DNA from: Sulfobacillus sp.
GTDB taxonomy: Bacteria > Bacillota > Sulfobacillia > Sulfobacillales > Sulfobacillaceae
Assembly: GCA_027343695.1 (NCBI GenBank)
Contig: DAHWKJ010000103.1
Location: 1 to 36,329, forward strand
Direction: 5' to 3'
DNA length: 36,329 bases
Part shown: piece after piece, positions 1 to 7,632 of the stretch
Layout of the letters: each line of letters starts with the position of its first letter
How positions within the stretch are numbered: position 1 is the stretch's first letter
The notes under the pieces: model-generated
What the model was told of the DNA's origin: nothing
What the model saw: only the letters and a program-made list of their open reading frames with translations
Database searches by the model: none
Program-made: the position numbers and the translations under genes

Positions 1-2
1 CG

Positions 3-164
3 TCCTCCTTTGGGCGCTTTGTCAGCGTCCTGAGTCCGAGTAGGTCGCCCGAGAAAGAAAACCTGCCCGAGCATAAGACACCGGATGTTGTAACTCTTGC
101 GCAAGTGGGAGTGAGAGCCGATGAAAGTGCGACGGTAGAGGTTTTTAGAACCCCCCGGCTTTAG
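3..164 (+). CDS. C-terminal tail of an IS200/IS605-family TnpB-like protein (partial)
   Basis: An open frame enters from the left edge and stops with TAG at 162-164, giving about 53 residues that end in FRTPRL. The stop lies inside a GC-rich hairpin (148-178). This is the arrangement typical of tnpB genes, where the end of the coding region, the guide RNA and the right end of the element overlap. The visible residues are low in conserved features: the RuvC and zinc-finger motifs of TnpB would lie upstream, outside the window. The assignment therefore rests on the hairpin and on the general look of the tail. It could instead be an unrelated chance frame or a decayed copy. Confidence 0.4.
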   Translation, partial: SSFGRFVSVLSPSRSPEKENLPEHKTPDVVTLAQVGVRADESATVEVFRTPRL

Positions 165-178
165 CCGTGGGGAGGTTC
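148..178 (+). mobile_element. Right-end hairpin of an IS200/IS605-type element
   Basis: The arms GAACC (148-152) and GGTTC (174-178) flank an imperfect stem whose core is CCGGC, TTTA loop, GCCG. The motif of C-run, GGCTTTAGCC and G-run is the classic look of the right end of IS605-group elements, which transpose as single strands recognised through subterminal hairpins. No left end is in the window, so whether the element is complete upstream cannot be seen. The next gene begins about 100 bases beyond it. Confidence 0.55.
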
Positions 179-277
179 AGGAAATGGGGTGTCTACGACA
201 AGAATTCCGGCACTCGAGAAGCTATCGCACTATGGGTGGGGTGCAGGGCATCAGAAAATCAGAGGAGGGATGGCGCC

Positions 278-1132
278 TTGCATGAGGGATGCCCGGATCT
301 GCTGGCGGAGTACCTCGGAACACCCTATACGATGGAACGGCTCTCAGGTGTCGGGGGATCTGGGTGTCATGTGGCCCGTGGTCCGCTGGGGGAGGCGGTG
401 CTCAAATGCGATCTACCCCCGCGTGAAGAATATTTCTATCGGGAATGGGCTCCTCTTTTGCGACGTAAAGGATTGGCGACTCCCGAGCTTTTAGCGTCGG
501 GAGCAGATCCCTCGTGGGTTCTTTTAGAACGGCTTCCCGCAACGTTGTCCAGCGAACGTTGGCAGGGGGATTCGGAGGTTGTCGCCTATCTCGCACGGTG
601 GCATCAAACGAGCGTGGAACTGCTTAATGACGCGAATATGGGCTATGTTTATGCCTGGGACCATTCTGTGCTGGAGGAGCTCTCAGGATTTATTGATGCC
701 AAAACACTGGAACAGATCGGCTCTGTCATCGATCGACATCGCACCGAGTTTCAGTCCCTCTTCGAACCTCTTACATGGATTCATGGAGATCCCAACCCCA
801 CTAATTGGTTAGTGACTGCATCGGGCGATCTGGCGCTCATTGACTGGTCTCGCTATGGCAGGGCTCATCCCGCGATCGATCTCGCCATTAGCCTAGCGGG
901 ATTACCGGATTGGGATGTGATCAGGAATCTGGCTCAACAATATCGTGTAGTGAATCCGGACCTAGTGAAGCACTCCCATCCCTTAGACCAAGCGATCGCA
1001 TTGGGGAAGTTATGGACTGCTATCGATTTTTTTGTCATGGGACAGCGTGGCGCACTCAGTGCCGACGGGAACCAGGGTCTCGAGATGTTGCAAATGCGCT
1101 TGGCTCCTTGGCTGCGATCCCTCTTTGAGTAA
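278..1132 (+). CDS. APH/choline-kinase-family phosphotransferase
   Basis: This 284-residue protein has the aminoglycoside phosphotransferase fold signatures. The likely ATP lysine is in AVLKC (K43), the catalytic loop is IHGDPNPTN (H169, D171, N176) and the metal-binding aspartate is in LALIDW (D189). The frame is open back to 167, but that stretch overlaps the IS hairpin. The TTG at 278 has AGAGGAGG (261-268) nine bases upstream and is chosen as start. The substrate is unknown. Members of this family phosphorylate antibiotics, choline, small sugars or fructosamine. It is shorter than methylthioribose kinase (about 400 aa) and lies on the opposite strand from the mtn operon, so it is not called MtnK. 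The family call is firm; the role is open. Confidence 0.75.
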   Translation: MHEGCPDLLAEYLGTPYTMERLSGVGGSGCHVARGPLGEAVLKCDLPPREEYFYREWAPLLRRKGLATPELLASGADPSWVLLERLPATLSSERWQGDSEVVAYLARWHQTSVELLNDANMGYVYAWDHSVLEELSGFIDAKTLEQIGSVIDRHRTEFQSLFEPLTWIHGDPNPTNWLVTASGDLALIDWSRYGRAHPAIDLAISLAGLPDWDVIRNLAQQYRVVNPDLVKHSHPLDQAIALGKLWTAIDFFVMGQRGALSADGNQGLEMLQMRLAPWLRSLFE

Positions 1133-1169
1133 GCACTAACGAGCCATGGACGGAAAGGACTGGGGTTTA

Positions 1170-1811
1170 ATGCACAAGGCGATCGAGATGATCCGCCGGA
1201 CTGAACAGAAGACTACAGAATGGTCGGGTGGGATGACCACCGAAGTTGCCATCTTTCCGCGGGATGCCCAGTACAGGCTCAGAAATTTTATCTGGCGCAT
1301 CAGTGCCGCTACCGTTGAGACCGATTACTCAGTCTTTACAGCGCTCCCTGGGATTTGGCGAGTACTCATGGTGACCGATGGCCACCTGGACCTCCGGCAT
1401 GAAGGACATCATGACAGATCGTTAGAGCCATTTCAGCACGATGCATTTAGTGGGTCATGGACGACACAAAGTTGGGGTCAGGCACGTGATTTTAACGTGA
1501 TGGTGTCAGATCCCTATGAAGCGACCATAAAGGCTATTCTAGGGGATGCGATGGGTCCTGGTTATCGGGATATGGTGAGGCCCAACGAGAGCGAAGGGCA
1601 GGGCTGGGAAATGTTCTATGACGTGACAGGGAGGTTTTCGCTGTGGATCGGTGACGCTTGGGAGGCTCGATTGGGTCCCGGCGACTTGTTGGTGGTGGAC
1701 CGATCGTGCCTCACGTCGCCGTTGGAATTAGTCATCACGAGAGAATTAGGGCCCGCGCCAGCCGATGCATTAATCCGGGTCTCGATCATGGGGCCGGACT
1801 CGAGTGCATAA
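1170..1811 (+). CDS. HutD/Ves-family cupin-like protein
   Basis: The 213-residue protein carries the HutD/Ves family landmarks. WSGGMTTEVAIFP lies near residue 19, NFIWRISAATVE near residue 40, and a cupin-like core follows with LPGIWRVLMVTDG. The family is small (about 190 residues) and adopts a bicupin fold. HutD is linked to control of histidine utilisation and Ves to cold response, but the molecular function is not settled. The ATG at 1170 is preferred over the one at 1146 because AAAGGA sits about 11 bases upstream. No hut genes are in the window. It follows the kinase gene by about 40 bases and may be co-transcribed with it. Confidence 0.75.
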   Translation: MHKAIEMIRRTEQKTTEWSGGMTTEVAIFPRDAQYRLRNFIWRISAATVETDYSVFTALPGIWRVLMVTDGHLDLRHEGHHDRSLEPFQHDAFSGSWTTQSWGQARDFNVMVSDPYEATIKAILGDAMGPGYRDMVRPNESEGQGWEMFYDVTGRFSLWIGDAWEARLGPGDLLVVDRSCLTSPLELVITRELGPAPADALIRVSIMGPDSSA

Positions 1812-1825
1812 AGGCTCTGTCTCAG

Positions 1826-1849
1826 AAAAACAGCCATTGCCGATGGGCG
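1826..1849 (-). terminator. Possible intrinsic terminator of the mtn operon
   Basis: Read on the minus strand, a 7-bp stem with one mismatch (CGCCCAT with ATGGCTG, 5-base loop) is followed by TTTTT. It lies 36 bases past the mtnE stop. The stem is short, so this is a moderate call. Confidence 0.4.
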
Positions 1850-1884
1850 TTCCAGAGGGGTTCATCGCCGGTATCGGATCCTCG

Positions 1885-3036
1885 CTATAACAAATCTCCG
1901 ATCCGGCGTGTGGCTTCTACTAGCTGCTCGGTACTAGCGGTAAGCGAGACGCGAACAAATCCTTCCCCAGCTGTTCCGAAGCCGGTGCCGGGCGCCAACA
2001 CCACATAAGACTCTTTGAGCACGCGATCGCAAAACTGGACGGCGGTTTCGGATGTCGGGACGGGGCACCAGACGAACACGCTGCCTTCGGAGGGGGGAAT
2101 CCTCCATCCTACTTGTGCGGCACTCTCAATAAATCTGTCTCGTCGCTGTTGGTAGAGGTTTCGGAGAACATCGAGGGTCTCCAGGGGCTGCCGCAGGGCC
2201 GTGATGCCCGCCACTTGAATGGCCCCAAATTGACTGCAGTGCAAATGGTCCTGCAAGAGGTCCAGATAGCGAATGATGGTTGGGTTTCCGACCGCAAATC
2301 CTAGACGCCAGCCCGCCATGTTGTAGGATTTCGATAGCGTCGTGAATTCGATGCCCACTTCTTTACCACCCGGGCGCGAGAGGAGGCTTATAGAACGCTT
2401 CTCGTCGAATACAATGTCTCCATAGGCCAGGTCATGGGCAAGCACTACGCCATCTCTTGCGGCCAGTTGAATCACTTCATCAAAAAATTCGGCGGACGCT
2501 AAGCGTCCGGTCGGGTTGTTGGGATAGTTGAAAAATGCCAGTTTGGCATCCGATCGCCACGTGGTTAGGTCTGGCAAAAAATCGAGATCGGCATCCAGCG
2601 GCATAGGTACCATGTCCGCGCCAGCCAAGCGGATGCCTGACCAATAGTCAGGATATCCGGGATCGGGGACCATGGCTTTGTCCCCAGGATTCAGTAGCGC
2701 TAGCGAAATTTCTTGAAGACCGATCTTGCTCCCAATTAAAATGGATACCTCACGCTCGGGATCGATCACCACGTCGTGATGCACACGGTACCATTCTGCC
2801 ACGGCTGCTTTTAGTTCGAAGAGTCCATTAAAGGGGATATAGCGGTGATATGCCGGGTTGTCTGCCGCCTCTTTGAGAGCCTCAATGATGGCGGAAGGGG
2901 TCTTCTGATCGGGATTGCCTTGACCGAGATTTATGACCGGATTGCCCGCGCGGCGCAAGATTTCAGCTCTGCCGACCAAGTCCGCAAAGAACTGATGGGG
3001 TAAGTTTAAGAGTCGCTCGGATGGTTCCATGGACAC
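1885..3036 (-). CDS. mtnE: Methionine-salvage aminotransferase MtnE
   Basis: This 383-residue class I/II PLP aminotransferase is expected to convert 4-methylthio-2-oxobutyrate to methionine, the last step of the salvage pathway. The PLP lysine is K236 in TLSKSYNMAGWR, with NYPNNPTG at 170-177 and D202 in HDLAYG. The N-terminus (LPHQFFADL, VINLGQGNPDQ) and PDPGYPDYWSG closely recall Bacillus subtilis YkrV/MtnE from memory. The GTG start at 3036 has AGGGGA seven bases upstream; an ATG two codons on is an alternative. It is the last gene of the operon, 24 bases after mtnD. General aromatic aminotransferase activity is possible, but the operon context argues for MtnE. Confidence 0.88.
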   Translation of the reverse strand: MSMEPSERLLNLPHQFFADLVGRAEILRRAGNPVINLGQGNPDQKTPSAIIEALKEAADNPAYHRYIPFNGLFELKAAVAEWYRVHHDVVIDPEREVSILIGSKIGLQEISLALLNPGDKAMVPDPGYPDYWSGIRLAGADMVPMPLDADLDFLPDLTTWRSDAKLAFFNYPNNPTGRLASAEFFDEVIQLAARDGVVLAHDLAYGDIVFDEKRSISLLSRPGGKEVGIEFTTLSKSYNMAGWRLGFAVGNPTIIRYLDLLQDHLHCSQFGAIQVAGITALRQPLETLDVLRNLYQQRRDRFIESAAQVGWRIPPSEGSVFVWCPVPTSETAVQFCDRVLKESYVVLAPGTGFGTAGEGFVRVSLTASTEQLVEATRRIGDLL

Positions 3037-3060
3037 GATATATTCCCCTTTTATGAGTGG

Positions 3061-3591
3061 TTACGAGGCGGAGACGTCTTTGTCGTAAATGGCGGTCCAG
3101 CCCTCTTTAGACTGAAACAGACGGATGGCCTTGACATGCCGCTTGTCCGTTAACGTAAAGTAGTGCCGCGTGCCGTAGGGCACGCTAATCAGGTCTCCGG
3201 GTGTCACGGTGATCCCAAACCGCTCGTCATTGCGAGTAAGGGTAAATACGCCCTCGCCATCCACAATAAAGCGGACTTCGTCTTCGGTGTGATGGTGCTC
3301 ACGCTGGAAATTTGTCAACAGCTCCTCCAGATTAGGGGTGGTGGTGGCACTTAAGATAATCATGTCATGGGAGGTATATCCATGCTGTTCGGACAGTCGT
3401 TCCAAATCGGATTGAAAGCACTCGAATACGGATTCTTTTTCTTGATCCGAGAGGTCGAGGCCGTGTTGTAACCGGTCAGAGAGGACACTTGGATCCCAGT
3501 ATTCGTAGAAAATACCATGGTTCGTCAAGAACTGCACCAGCGTCGTCGGTTCAGAAATGATATCGCCAGATTCTAGGGTAATGTATGCCAT
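3061..3591 (-). CDS. mtnD: Acireductone dioxygenase MtnD
   Basis: The 176-residue cupin protein oxidises the acireductone 1,2-dihydroxy-5-(methylthio)pent-1-en-3-one. With Fe(II) the enzyme yields 4-methylthio-2-oxobutyrate and formate; with Ni(II) it yields an off-pathway product. The metal ligands are visible: H99, H101 and E105 in EHHHTEDEVRF and H143 in GTRHYF. The length matches the bacterial family (about 180). GGAGGG stands seven bases before the ATG. It sits between mtnB (43-base gap) and mtnE, so the product is handed straight to the transaminase. The last steps of the pathway therefore sit together. Confidence 0.93.
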   Translation of the reverse strand: MAYITLESGDIISEPTTLVQFLTNHGIFYEYWDPSVLSDRLQHGLDLSDQEKESVFECFQSDLERLSEQHGYTSHDMIILSATTTPNLEELLTNFQREHHHTEDEVRFIVDGEGVFTLTRNDERFGITVTPGDLISVPYGTRHYFTLTDKRHVKAIRLFQSKEGWTAIYDKDVSAS

Positions 3592-3634
3592 GCTAATCCC
3601 TCCACTTTCAATCGTATGGTTGTTCTCGGTCCCA

Positions 3635-4261
3635 TTAGGAGCCTACAAGAGTTAACCCCACTTGACCACCCAGGCGCTGGTAGTAGAGCCACTCAAAGAG
3701 AAATTCAAAAGCCTCCAGATGGGCGACTGCATTTTTCAGATCGTTTCCAAATGCGTAGAGCCCATGGCCGGCTATCAAAAGTCCTGGGACGGTACTGTCC
3801 AGTGCTGCCCGAGCGGTCTCTGCTAGGCGTTCTAAATCCGCGTAGTTGGGAATCACCGGAAGATGACAAGCGGCGTCCTCGTCCCAAAACCCTAAGGCCT
3901 TTAACATTTCGTTGCCGGATAGGTGAAGATGTCCGGCATCGGCCCATGATGATGCCAAGTTATTAAACACCGTGTGGACATGTAGGACGGCACCGGCTGA
4001 GGTGCGTGTATAGATGGCCTCATGGATTCCAGTTTCGGCCGAGGGACGGCCTGTTCCCCAGATGACCTTCTGACGACTAACACCGATGATGTCCTCCGCC
4101 TCGAGGCTCTGCTTATCCGATCCACTGCGGGTGATGGCCATCGTCAAAGGATCGTCTGAGACTCGAAGCGATAGGTTTCCCGAGGTAGCACGTAGCCAGC
4201 CTCGCGCACCGAGCCGGTGACCGGTTTGGATCAGGTGAGACGATGCTTCAGATGCTGTCAT
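3635..4261 (-). CDS. mtnB: Methylthioribulose-1-phosphate dehydratase MtnB
   Basis: This 208-residue class II aldolase/adducin-family protein dehydrates 5-methylthioribulose-1-phosphate to the diketo phosphate used by MtnW. Zinc ligands are H94 and H96 in LHVHTVFNN and probably H166 in AGHGLYAFG. E76 in SAETGIHEAIY is near the usual acidic residue, and ATSGNLSLR forms the phosphate-binding loop. The ATG at 4261 has GGAGGAG about ten bases upstream and overlaps the mtnX end by 14 bases, suggesting translational coupling. Fuculose- or ribulose-phosphate aldolases share the fold, but the operon context settles the role. Confidence 0.92.
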   Translation of the reverse strand: MTASEASSHLIQTGHRLGARGWLRATSGNLSLRVSDDPLTMAITRSGSDKQSLEAEDIIGVSRQKVIWGTGRPSAETGIHEAIYTRTSAGAVLHVHTVFNNLASSWADAGHLHLSGNEMLKALGFWDEDAACHLPVIPNYADLERLAETARAALDSTVPGLLIAGHGLYAFGNDLKNAVAHLEAFEFLFEWLYYQRLGGQVGLTLVGS

Positions 4262-4934
4262 GGGCTAGGATCTCCTCCATAATCCGATGCACGTGATGTT
4301 CCACGTCCCGAAAGTCTTCGAACTGATAAAATGGTTTGCCTAAAGATTCCAGCCGTTCGGCTAGTTGGGCGCGTGCGATGACGTAGTCCGCGCTCTCGGC
4401 GCCCAGGAAATCCGTGACACCGTCCCCGATAAAGAGGATCGGGGACGCGTAACGCGCCCGGAGTTCTTGGATGAGTCGGGGCTTACAAAGACCACAACCG
4501 TGTTGCGCATCATGGAGGCAAGGATAGGTCCACTGCACGATAATTTCCCTCTGGGTCAAGTTGGCCACATTCGCATAAATTCGCTCCGGCGGGACGAGCC
4601 CTTCTAGGACGGGGTCTAAGATGAGGTCGACGCCGTTACTGGCTACGTAAAACGGGATACGGTGATCCGCTAAACCGTTTAGAAATTCGCCAAATCCGGG
4701 TCTGGTCCGACCGTGATCGGTAATAAAGGCCCGATAGTCCATGACTCGAGACGAGGGCAAAGCATGAAACAATGCGGCTAACCCTTCCCCCAGGGGTACT
4801 TCGCGTCGGTTGATTGCCTTCACCAAGCGCTGATTATCCGGCGCAAAATGTGTGGTGAGTCGGACCACCAAATCTTCCTCGGTGATGGTTCCATCGAAAT
4901 CCGAGACGACGATCAGGGGCGGCCTAGAGCTCAT
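4248..4934 (-). CDS. mtnX: HK-MTPenyl-1-P phosphatase MtnX
   Basis: The 228-residue HAD-superfamily phosphatase removes phosphate from 2-hydroxy-3-keto-5-methylthiopentenyl-1-phosphate to give the acireductone. Motif I is SDFDGTIT (D12 nucleophile, D14), motif II is in YVASNGVD, and the metal-binding motif is FIGDGVTDF. A cysteine/histidine cluster (around HDAQHGCGLCKP) is typical of the MtnX subgroup. The frame is open to 5072, but the ATG at 4934 precedes the HAD motif closely and overlaps the mtnW stop by 11 bases, with AGAGGTG upstream. Using MtnW and MtnX separately is the Bacillus version of the pathway, in place of the fused enolase-phosphatase MtnC. Confidence 0.92.
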   Translation of the reverse strand: MSSRPPLIVVSDFDGTITEEDLVVRLTTHFAPDNQRLVKAINRREVPLGEGLAALFHALPSSRVMDYRAFITDHGRTRPGFGEFLNGLADHRIPFYVASNGVDLILDPVLEGLVPPERIYANVANLTQREIIVQWTYPCLHDAQHGCGLCKPRLIQELRARYASPILFIGDGVTDFLGAESADYVIARAQLAERLESLGKPFYQFEDFRDVEHHVHRIMEEILAHDSI

Positions 4935-6039
4935 GGCACACCTCTCGGACTGTATCCATGAGTACCCGGGCACCAGCTTCGGTGCCGTGGGGGTGGCCGT
5001 GAATGGCGCTGCCTGCGTTGACCACGATGTCATAGCCGAAGTCTTCAATGAGTTGCGCAATAAGTCCCGCATGGATCCCGGCAGAGGGCCCGGAGACCAC
5101 CTCGGGGACCCGCGATGGTTCGATGTGACGTTGATGGACAGCTAGAGCAAGGTTTCGGTTCATCCCGAGACTCCCATACGGTGACGGGAAGAGCACAATA
5201 TCCGCACCGGCTAATCGCGGCAACTGTCCTAATAGGATGTCCGGGGCAATGCCGTAGGGATGCGGCGCGATTGTCCCCCCCACGAATGCCGGGTGGGCAA
5301 TGATGGGCACCTCAATGCCCTCGCGACGTAAATCAATCAGGATATCAAGGCCGACGACATATGGGGAGACTAAAAATCCATCGGCCCCCTGCTCGACGGC
5401 AGCACGTGCCGTGCCTAGAATTTCTTTCGGGGTACCCACCAGATTGGGTGCATAAAACCCTTTCTGACCCGTACGCTCTAAACGTTCATCTAAGAGCTTT
5501 CGAGCTACCTGGATGCGTTCGAACAGCGGTGCATTGTCATCGTGGAAAAAGATCTCGTCATCTTTGATCCAATCCACGCCTCCCGCCAATTGTTGCTCAA
5601 AGGCTTCAGTAAACTCGTCTAACCGGGCTCCATTTTCCCGTTTGAAAATGGACATCACAAAGGGGCGATGATGCACGCCAAATTTGGCACGAAGGCCTGG
5701 GAGACCCAACGCAGGTCCCGGGAAATGTTGGGTGAACTCAGCGGGCAGATCTAAACCGACGAGACGGATAGCACCATCGAGCGAGAGCTTACCAAATACC
5801 ACGGTAAGCAATGAGCCAATCGTCGGTTTGATATTTTGCACCGGGTAATGAATGCTAAAACGTCCGACTTCTGCACTGACCTGGGTCACAAAGCCGACCT
5901 CGCCACGAAAGGCTCGGAGTTCCTTTTGACGGAGGGGATGGACATCATCCCATGCGCCGATGGTCATGCCGATAGCGATAGATTCTGCTCGTTCCATGAG
6001 ATGCTCGGACCACGGTACTTCGTAGGTTGCGGTGATCAT
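4924..6039 (-). CDS. mtnW: RuBisCO-like 2,3-diketo-5-methylthiopentyl-1-phosphate enolase MtnW
   Basis: This 371-residue RuBisCO-like protein tautomerises the diketo phosphate to its enol, the substrate of MtnX. The active-site stretch GGVDWIKDDE carries K159, the carbamylated lysine, plus D161 and E162. SAGIHAGLIAQ near the C-terminus corresponds to the loop after strand 7. True CO2 fixation is unlikely: the protein is shorter than form I-III large subunits and sits in a salvage operon. The frame opens at 6057, but the ATG at 6039 has GGGAGG seven bases upstream and gives the normal N-terminus (MITATYEVPW). It is the first gene of the operon, right after the S-box terminator, so SAM level should set its expression. 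Confidence 0.93.
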   Translation of the reverse strand: MITATYEVPWSEHLMERAESIAIGMTIGAWDDVHPLRQKELRAFRGEVGFVTQVSAEVGRFSIHYPVQNIKPTIGSLLTVVFGKLSLDGAIRLVGLDLPAEFTQHFPGPALGLPGLRAKFGVHHRPFVMSIFKRENGARLDEFTEAFEQQLAGGVDWIKDDEIFFHDDNAPLFERIQVARKLLDERLERTGQKGFYAPNLVGTPKEILGTARAAVEQGADGFLVSPYVVGLDILIDLRREGIEVPIIAHPAFVGGTIAPHPYGIAPDILLGQLPRLAGADIVLFPSPYGSLGMNRNLALAVHQRHIEPSRVPEVVSGPSAGIHAGLIAQLIEDFGYDIVVNAGSAIHGHPHGTEAGARVLMDTVREVCHEL

Positions 6040-6053
6040 GACGAATCCTCCCA

Positions 6054-6085
6054 ACAAAAAAACTGCAGATGGAGAGCCTGCAGTT
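6054..6085 (-). terminator. Riboswitch-controlled intrinsic terminator before mtnW
   Basis: On the minus strand a perfect 8-bp stem, AACTGCAG paired with CTGCAGTT (6061-6068 with 6078-6085, 9-base loop), runs into a T tract (complement of 6056-6062). The loop with its flank (complement of 6068-6076) can instead pair with the 3' strand of the S-box P1 helix (6098-6105), with one bulged base. That would be the antiterminator. Confidence 0.9.
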
Positions 6086-6097
6086 ATGCGGAGGTCT

Positions 6098-6194
6098 CTC
6101 TCATCTTCCGGTGGTTAACCGTCGGAGTTGGCACCGCGCTATAGTCGGTTGCCCAGGTGTCATCGGGCCGTTCCCTCAACCTGTCTCGATAAGA
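6098..6194 (-). promoter_or_regulatory. SAM-I (S-box) riboswitch aptamer
   Basis: On the minus strand the leader reads CTCTTATCGAGACAG, then GAGGGAACGGCCCGATGA, then ACCTGGGCAACC, and closes with GATGAGAG. These are the P1 helix, kink-turn and GGCAACC blocks of the S-box consensus. P1 pairs 6187-6194 with 6098-6105, with one wobble. High SAM should stabilise P1 and allow the terminator at 6054-6085 to form, switching off mtnWXBDE. This is the regulation known for sulfur and methionine genes in Firmicutes. Confidence 0.93.
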
Positions 6195-6214
6195 GTGCAT
6201 ATCAAATTGTGCCT

Positions 6215-6244
6215 AGAATACCTTCTTAATCAGGGCGTTGTCAA
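6215..6244 (-). promoter_or_regulatory. Sigma-A-type promoter of the mtn operon
   Basis: On the minus strand TTGACA (complement of 6239-6244) is followed after 18 bases by TATTCT (complement of 6215-6220). The start of transcription would fall near 6207, just before the S-box aptamer. Confidence 0.8.
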
Positions 6245-6341
6245 TACGTGGACGAACCGGGCCCCATCCCAATAGGCGACCGAGGCGTCTGAAGTCCCTG
6301 ATTTGTCTCGCGCGTAGGTTTTGGACGCCTCCACCGACGTC

Positions 6342-6378
6342 AAAAAAGCCGAGCGAAATCTCCAAATTTCGCTCGGCT
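6342..6378 (-). terminator. Strong intrinsic terminator after the GH18-like gene
   Basis: A perfect 13-bp stem (6347-6359 with 6366-6378, 6-base loop; arm AGCCGAGCGAAAT) is followed on the minus strand by a run of T (complement of 6342-6347). It lies 11 bases beyond the stop at 6390 and separates this gene from the mtn promoter. Confidence 0.92.
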
Positions 6379-6389
6379 CGACAGGTGCT

Positions 6390-7466
6390 TTAGGGTTGTT
6401 TACCAATGTTTTTCAGGAGTTCGGAGTAAATGGCGCTGTTGGCATAGCCGACCTGCCACATTGCGATACCGGCCAGATGGTCTTTTTTGGCCAACGCGAT
6501 TTTTTGTGCGATGCCTTTGCGGTTTTCCCACCAGTAGGTATCACTGCCAATATGGGCGGTCATTTCTTGGTACCGGCTATCCCAGGTGGCTTTGGCTTTC
6601 ATGGCTGGGGTAATGGCGGCGTAAGGGACGGTCACCGCATGGGTGCTACCTGCGGCCCAATAATACCCATACAAAGCCACACCGAGATCAATTTTTGAGC
6701 TGGGAACGATACTCTTTAATCGAGCGGCGATACTGGTGACCCAATTTAATGCGGCCACCGGACCTGCTGGGGTGCCGTCGGAGTGTTCGTCGTAACTCAT
6801 CAACACAAACTGGTTTACTTCTGGAGCCAGCTTGGCATAGTCGTAAGCGCCGCCAGAATGTGGCACGACATCAATGGTGATACTATCGGTGCGGGGCAAT
6901 TGGTCTCGTAATTTCACCATGAACGCGGTCAACTGAGACTTCAAGTGCGTGTGTGGCGGTTCAAAATCGATGTTAACCCCTTGAAAGTGCATCGTCGCAA
7001 TCATGTGGTCTATACTTTGCACGGCGCGCGTTTGGGTTGCGGTGCTGGTCAAAAAGGCTTGCGTTCCGGTGGCATCATTGACCAACGGGGTAATGGCTAT
7101 GTGCAATTTCCGTGCTTCCGCTAGAAGGGGCATATCAACCTTGCTTTTTAAGGTTCCGCTGGCGGTCATGGAATACCAAAACGGCGAGATTGCCGTCAAT
7201 GAGTGACCGCTCGTGGCGAGGGTCGTCACAGGTAGCGATTTGTGGTGACTCCAAAATCCCAATGTCATCAGTTTTTTGGAACTTGTGGAGCCCCCTTTCG
7301 TCGCTTTCTTCATCATGCCGGTGGTCTTCCCGGATTTTCGACTACTAGAAACTTTTTTGGGACTTGAGCCATGCTTGGATTGCGAGGCGTGACCCATCGA
7401 TCCGCATCCTGAAAGGATTACAATCGAAGACAAAAGGCCCAGCCCACGGATGCTTTTCCTCGTCAT
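6390..7466 (-). CDS. GH18-family lipoprotein, spore-germination YaaH/YdhD-like
   Basis: The 358-residue protein starts with a lipoprotein signal (KR-rich start, hydrophobic stretch, lipobox LSGC with C21). A Ser/Lys-rich linker (about 28-65) and a GH18 TIM barrel follow. The catalytic stretch is FQGVNIDFEP (161-170) with D167 and the acid E169. The first aspartates of the usual DGxDxDxE motif are Q162 and N165; the N is common in YaaH-type enzymes. LMSYDEHSD (222-230) and IAMWQVGY (334-341) are further GH18 landmarks. A glycan-hydrolysing role at the cell surface is inferred. The ATG at 7466 has GAGGTG six bases upstream and is preferred over the longer frame to 7511. No LysM repeats are seen. 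Confidence 0.82.
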   Translation of the reverse strand: MTRKSIRGLGLLSSIVILSGCGSMGHASQSKHGSSPKKVSSSRKSGKTTGMMKKATKGGSTSSKKLMTLGFWSHHKSLPVTTLATSGHSLTAISPFWYSMTASGTLKSKVDMPLLAEARKLHIAITPLVNDATGTQAFLTSTATQTRAVQSIDHMIATMHFQGVNIDFEPPHTHLKSQLTAFMVKLRDQLPRTDSITIDVVPHSGGAYDYAKLAPEVNQFVLMSYDEHSDGTPAGPVAALNWVTSIAARLKSIVPSSKIDLGVALYGYYWAAGSTHAVTVPYAAITPAMKAKATWDSRYQEMTAHIGSDTYWWENRKGIAQKIALAKKDHLAGIAMWQVGYANSAIYSELLKNIGKQP

Positions 7467-7632
7467 ATCTATCACCTCGGCGCTAGTATTTACCGAATCT
7501 TTACGCGGCATGCCTGGATATTCGGTCCAAACCGGTGCAGGTTACTCCGAGGAAACCGACGTCATCGAGAAGGCACTGAGCGGTGGGGGTGATCGAAAGC
7601 AACAAGGCGGCTAGATCAGGGGTTGGGGGACA

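Noticed and set aside
278-1132. Methylthioribose kinase (mtnK) for the nearby salvage operon
   Set aside because: At 284 residues it is much shorter than MtnK, lies on the opposite strand and shows only general APH motifs.
4935-5072. Upstream extension of mtnX
   Set aside because: It overlaps the end of mtnW and carries no HAD sequence; the HAD motif starts 11 residues after the ATG at 4934.
4924-6039. Carbon-fixing RuBisCO
   Set aside because: The K-D-D-E active site is present, but the length, the operon and the S-box leader all point to the enolase MtnW.
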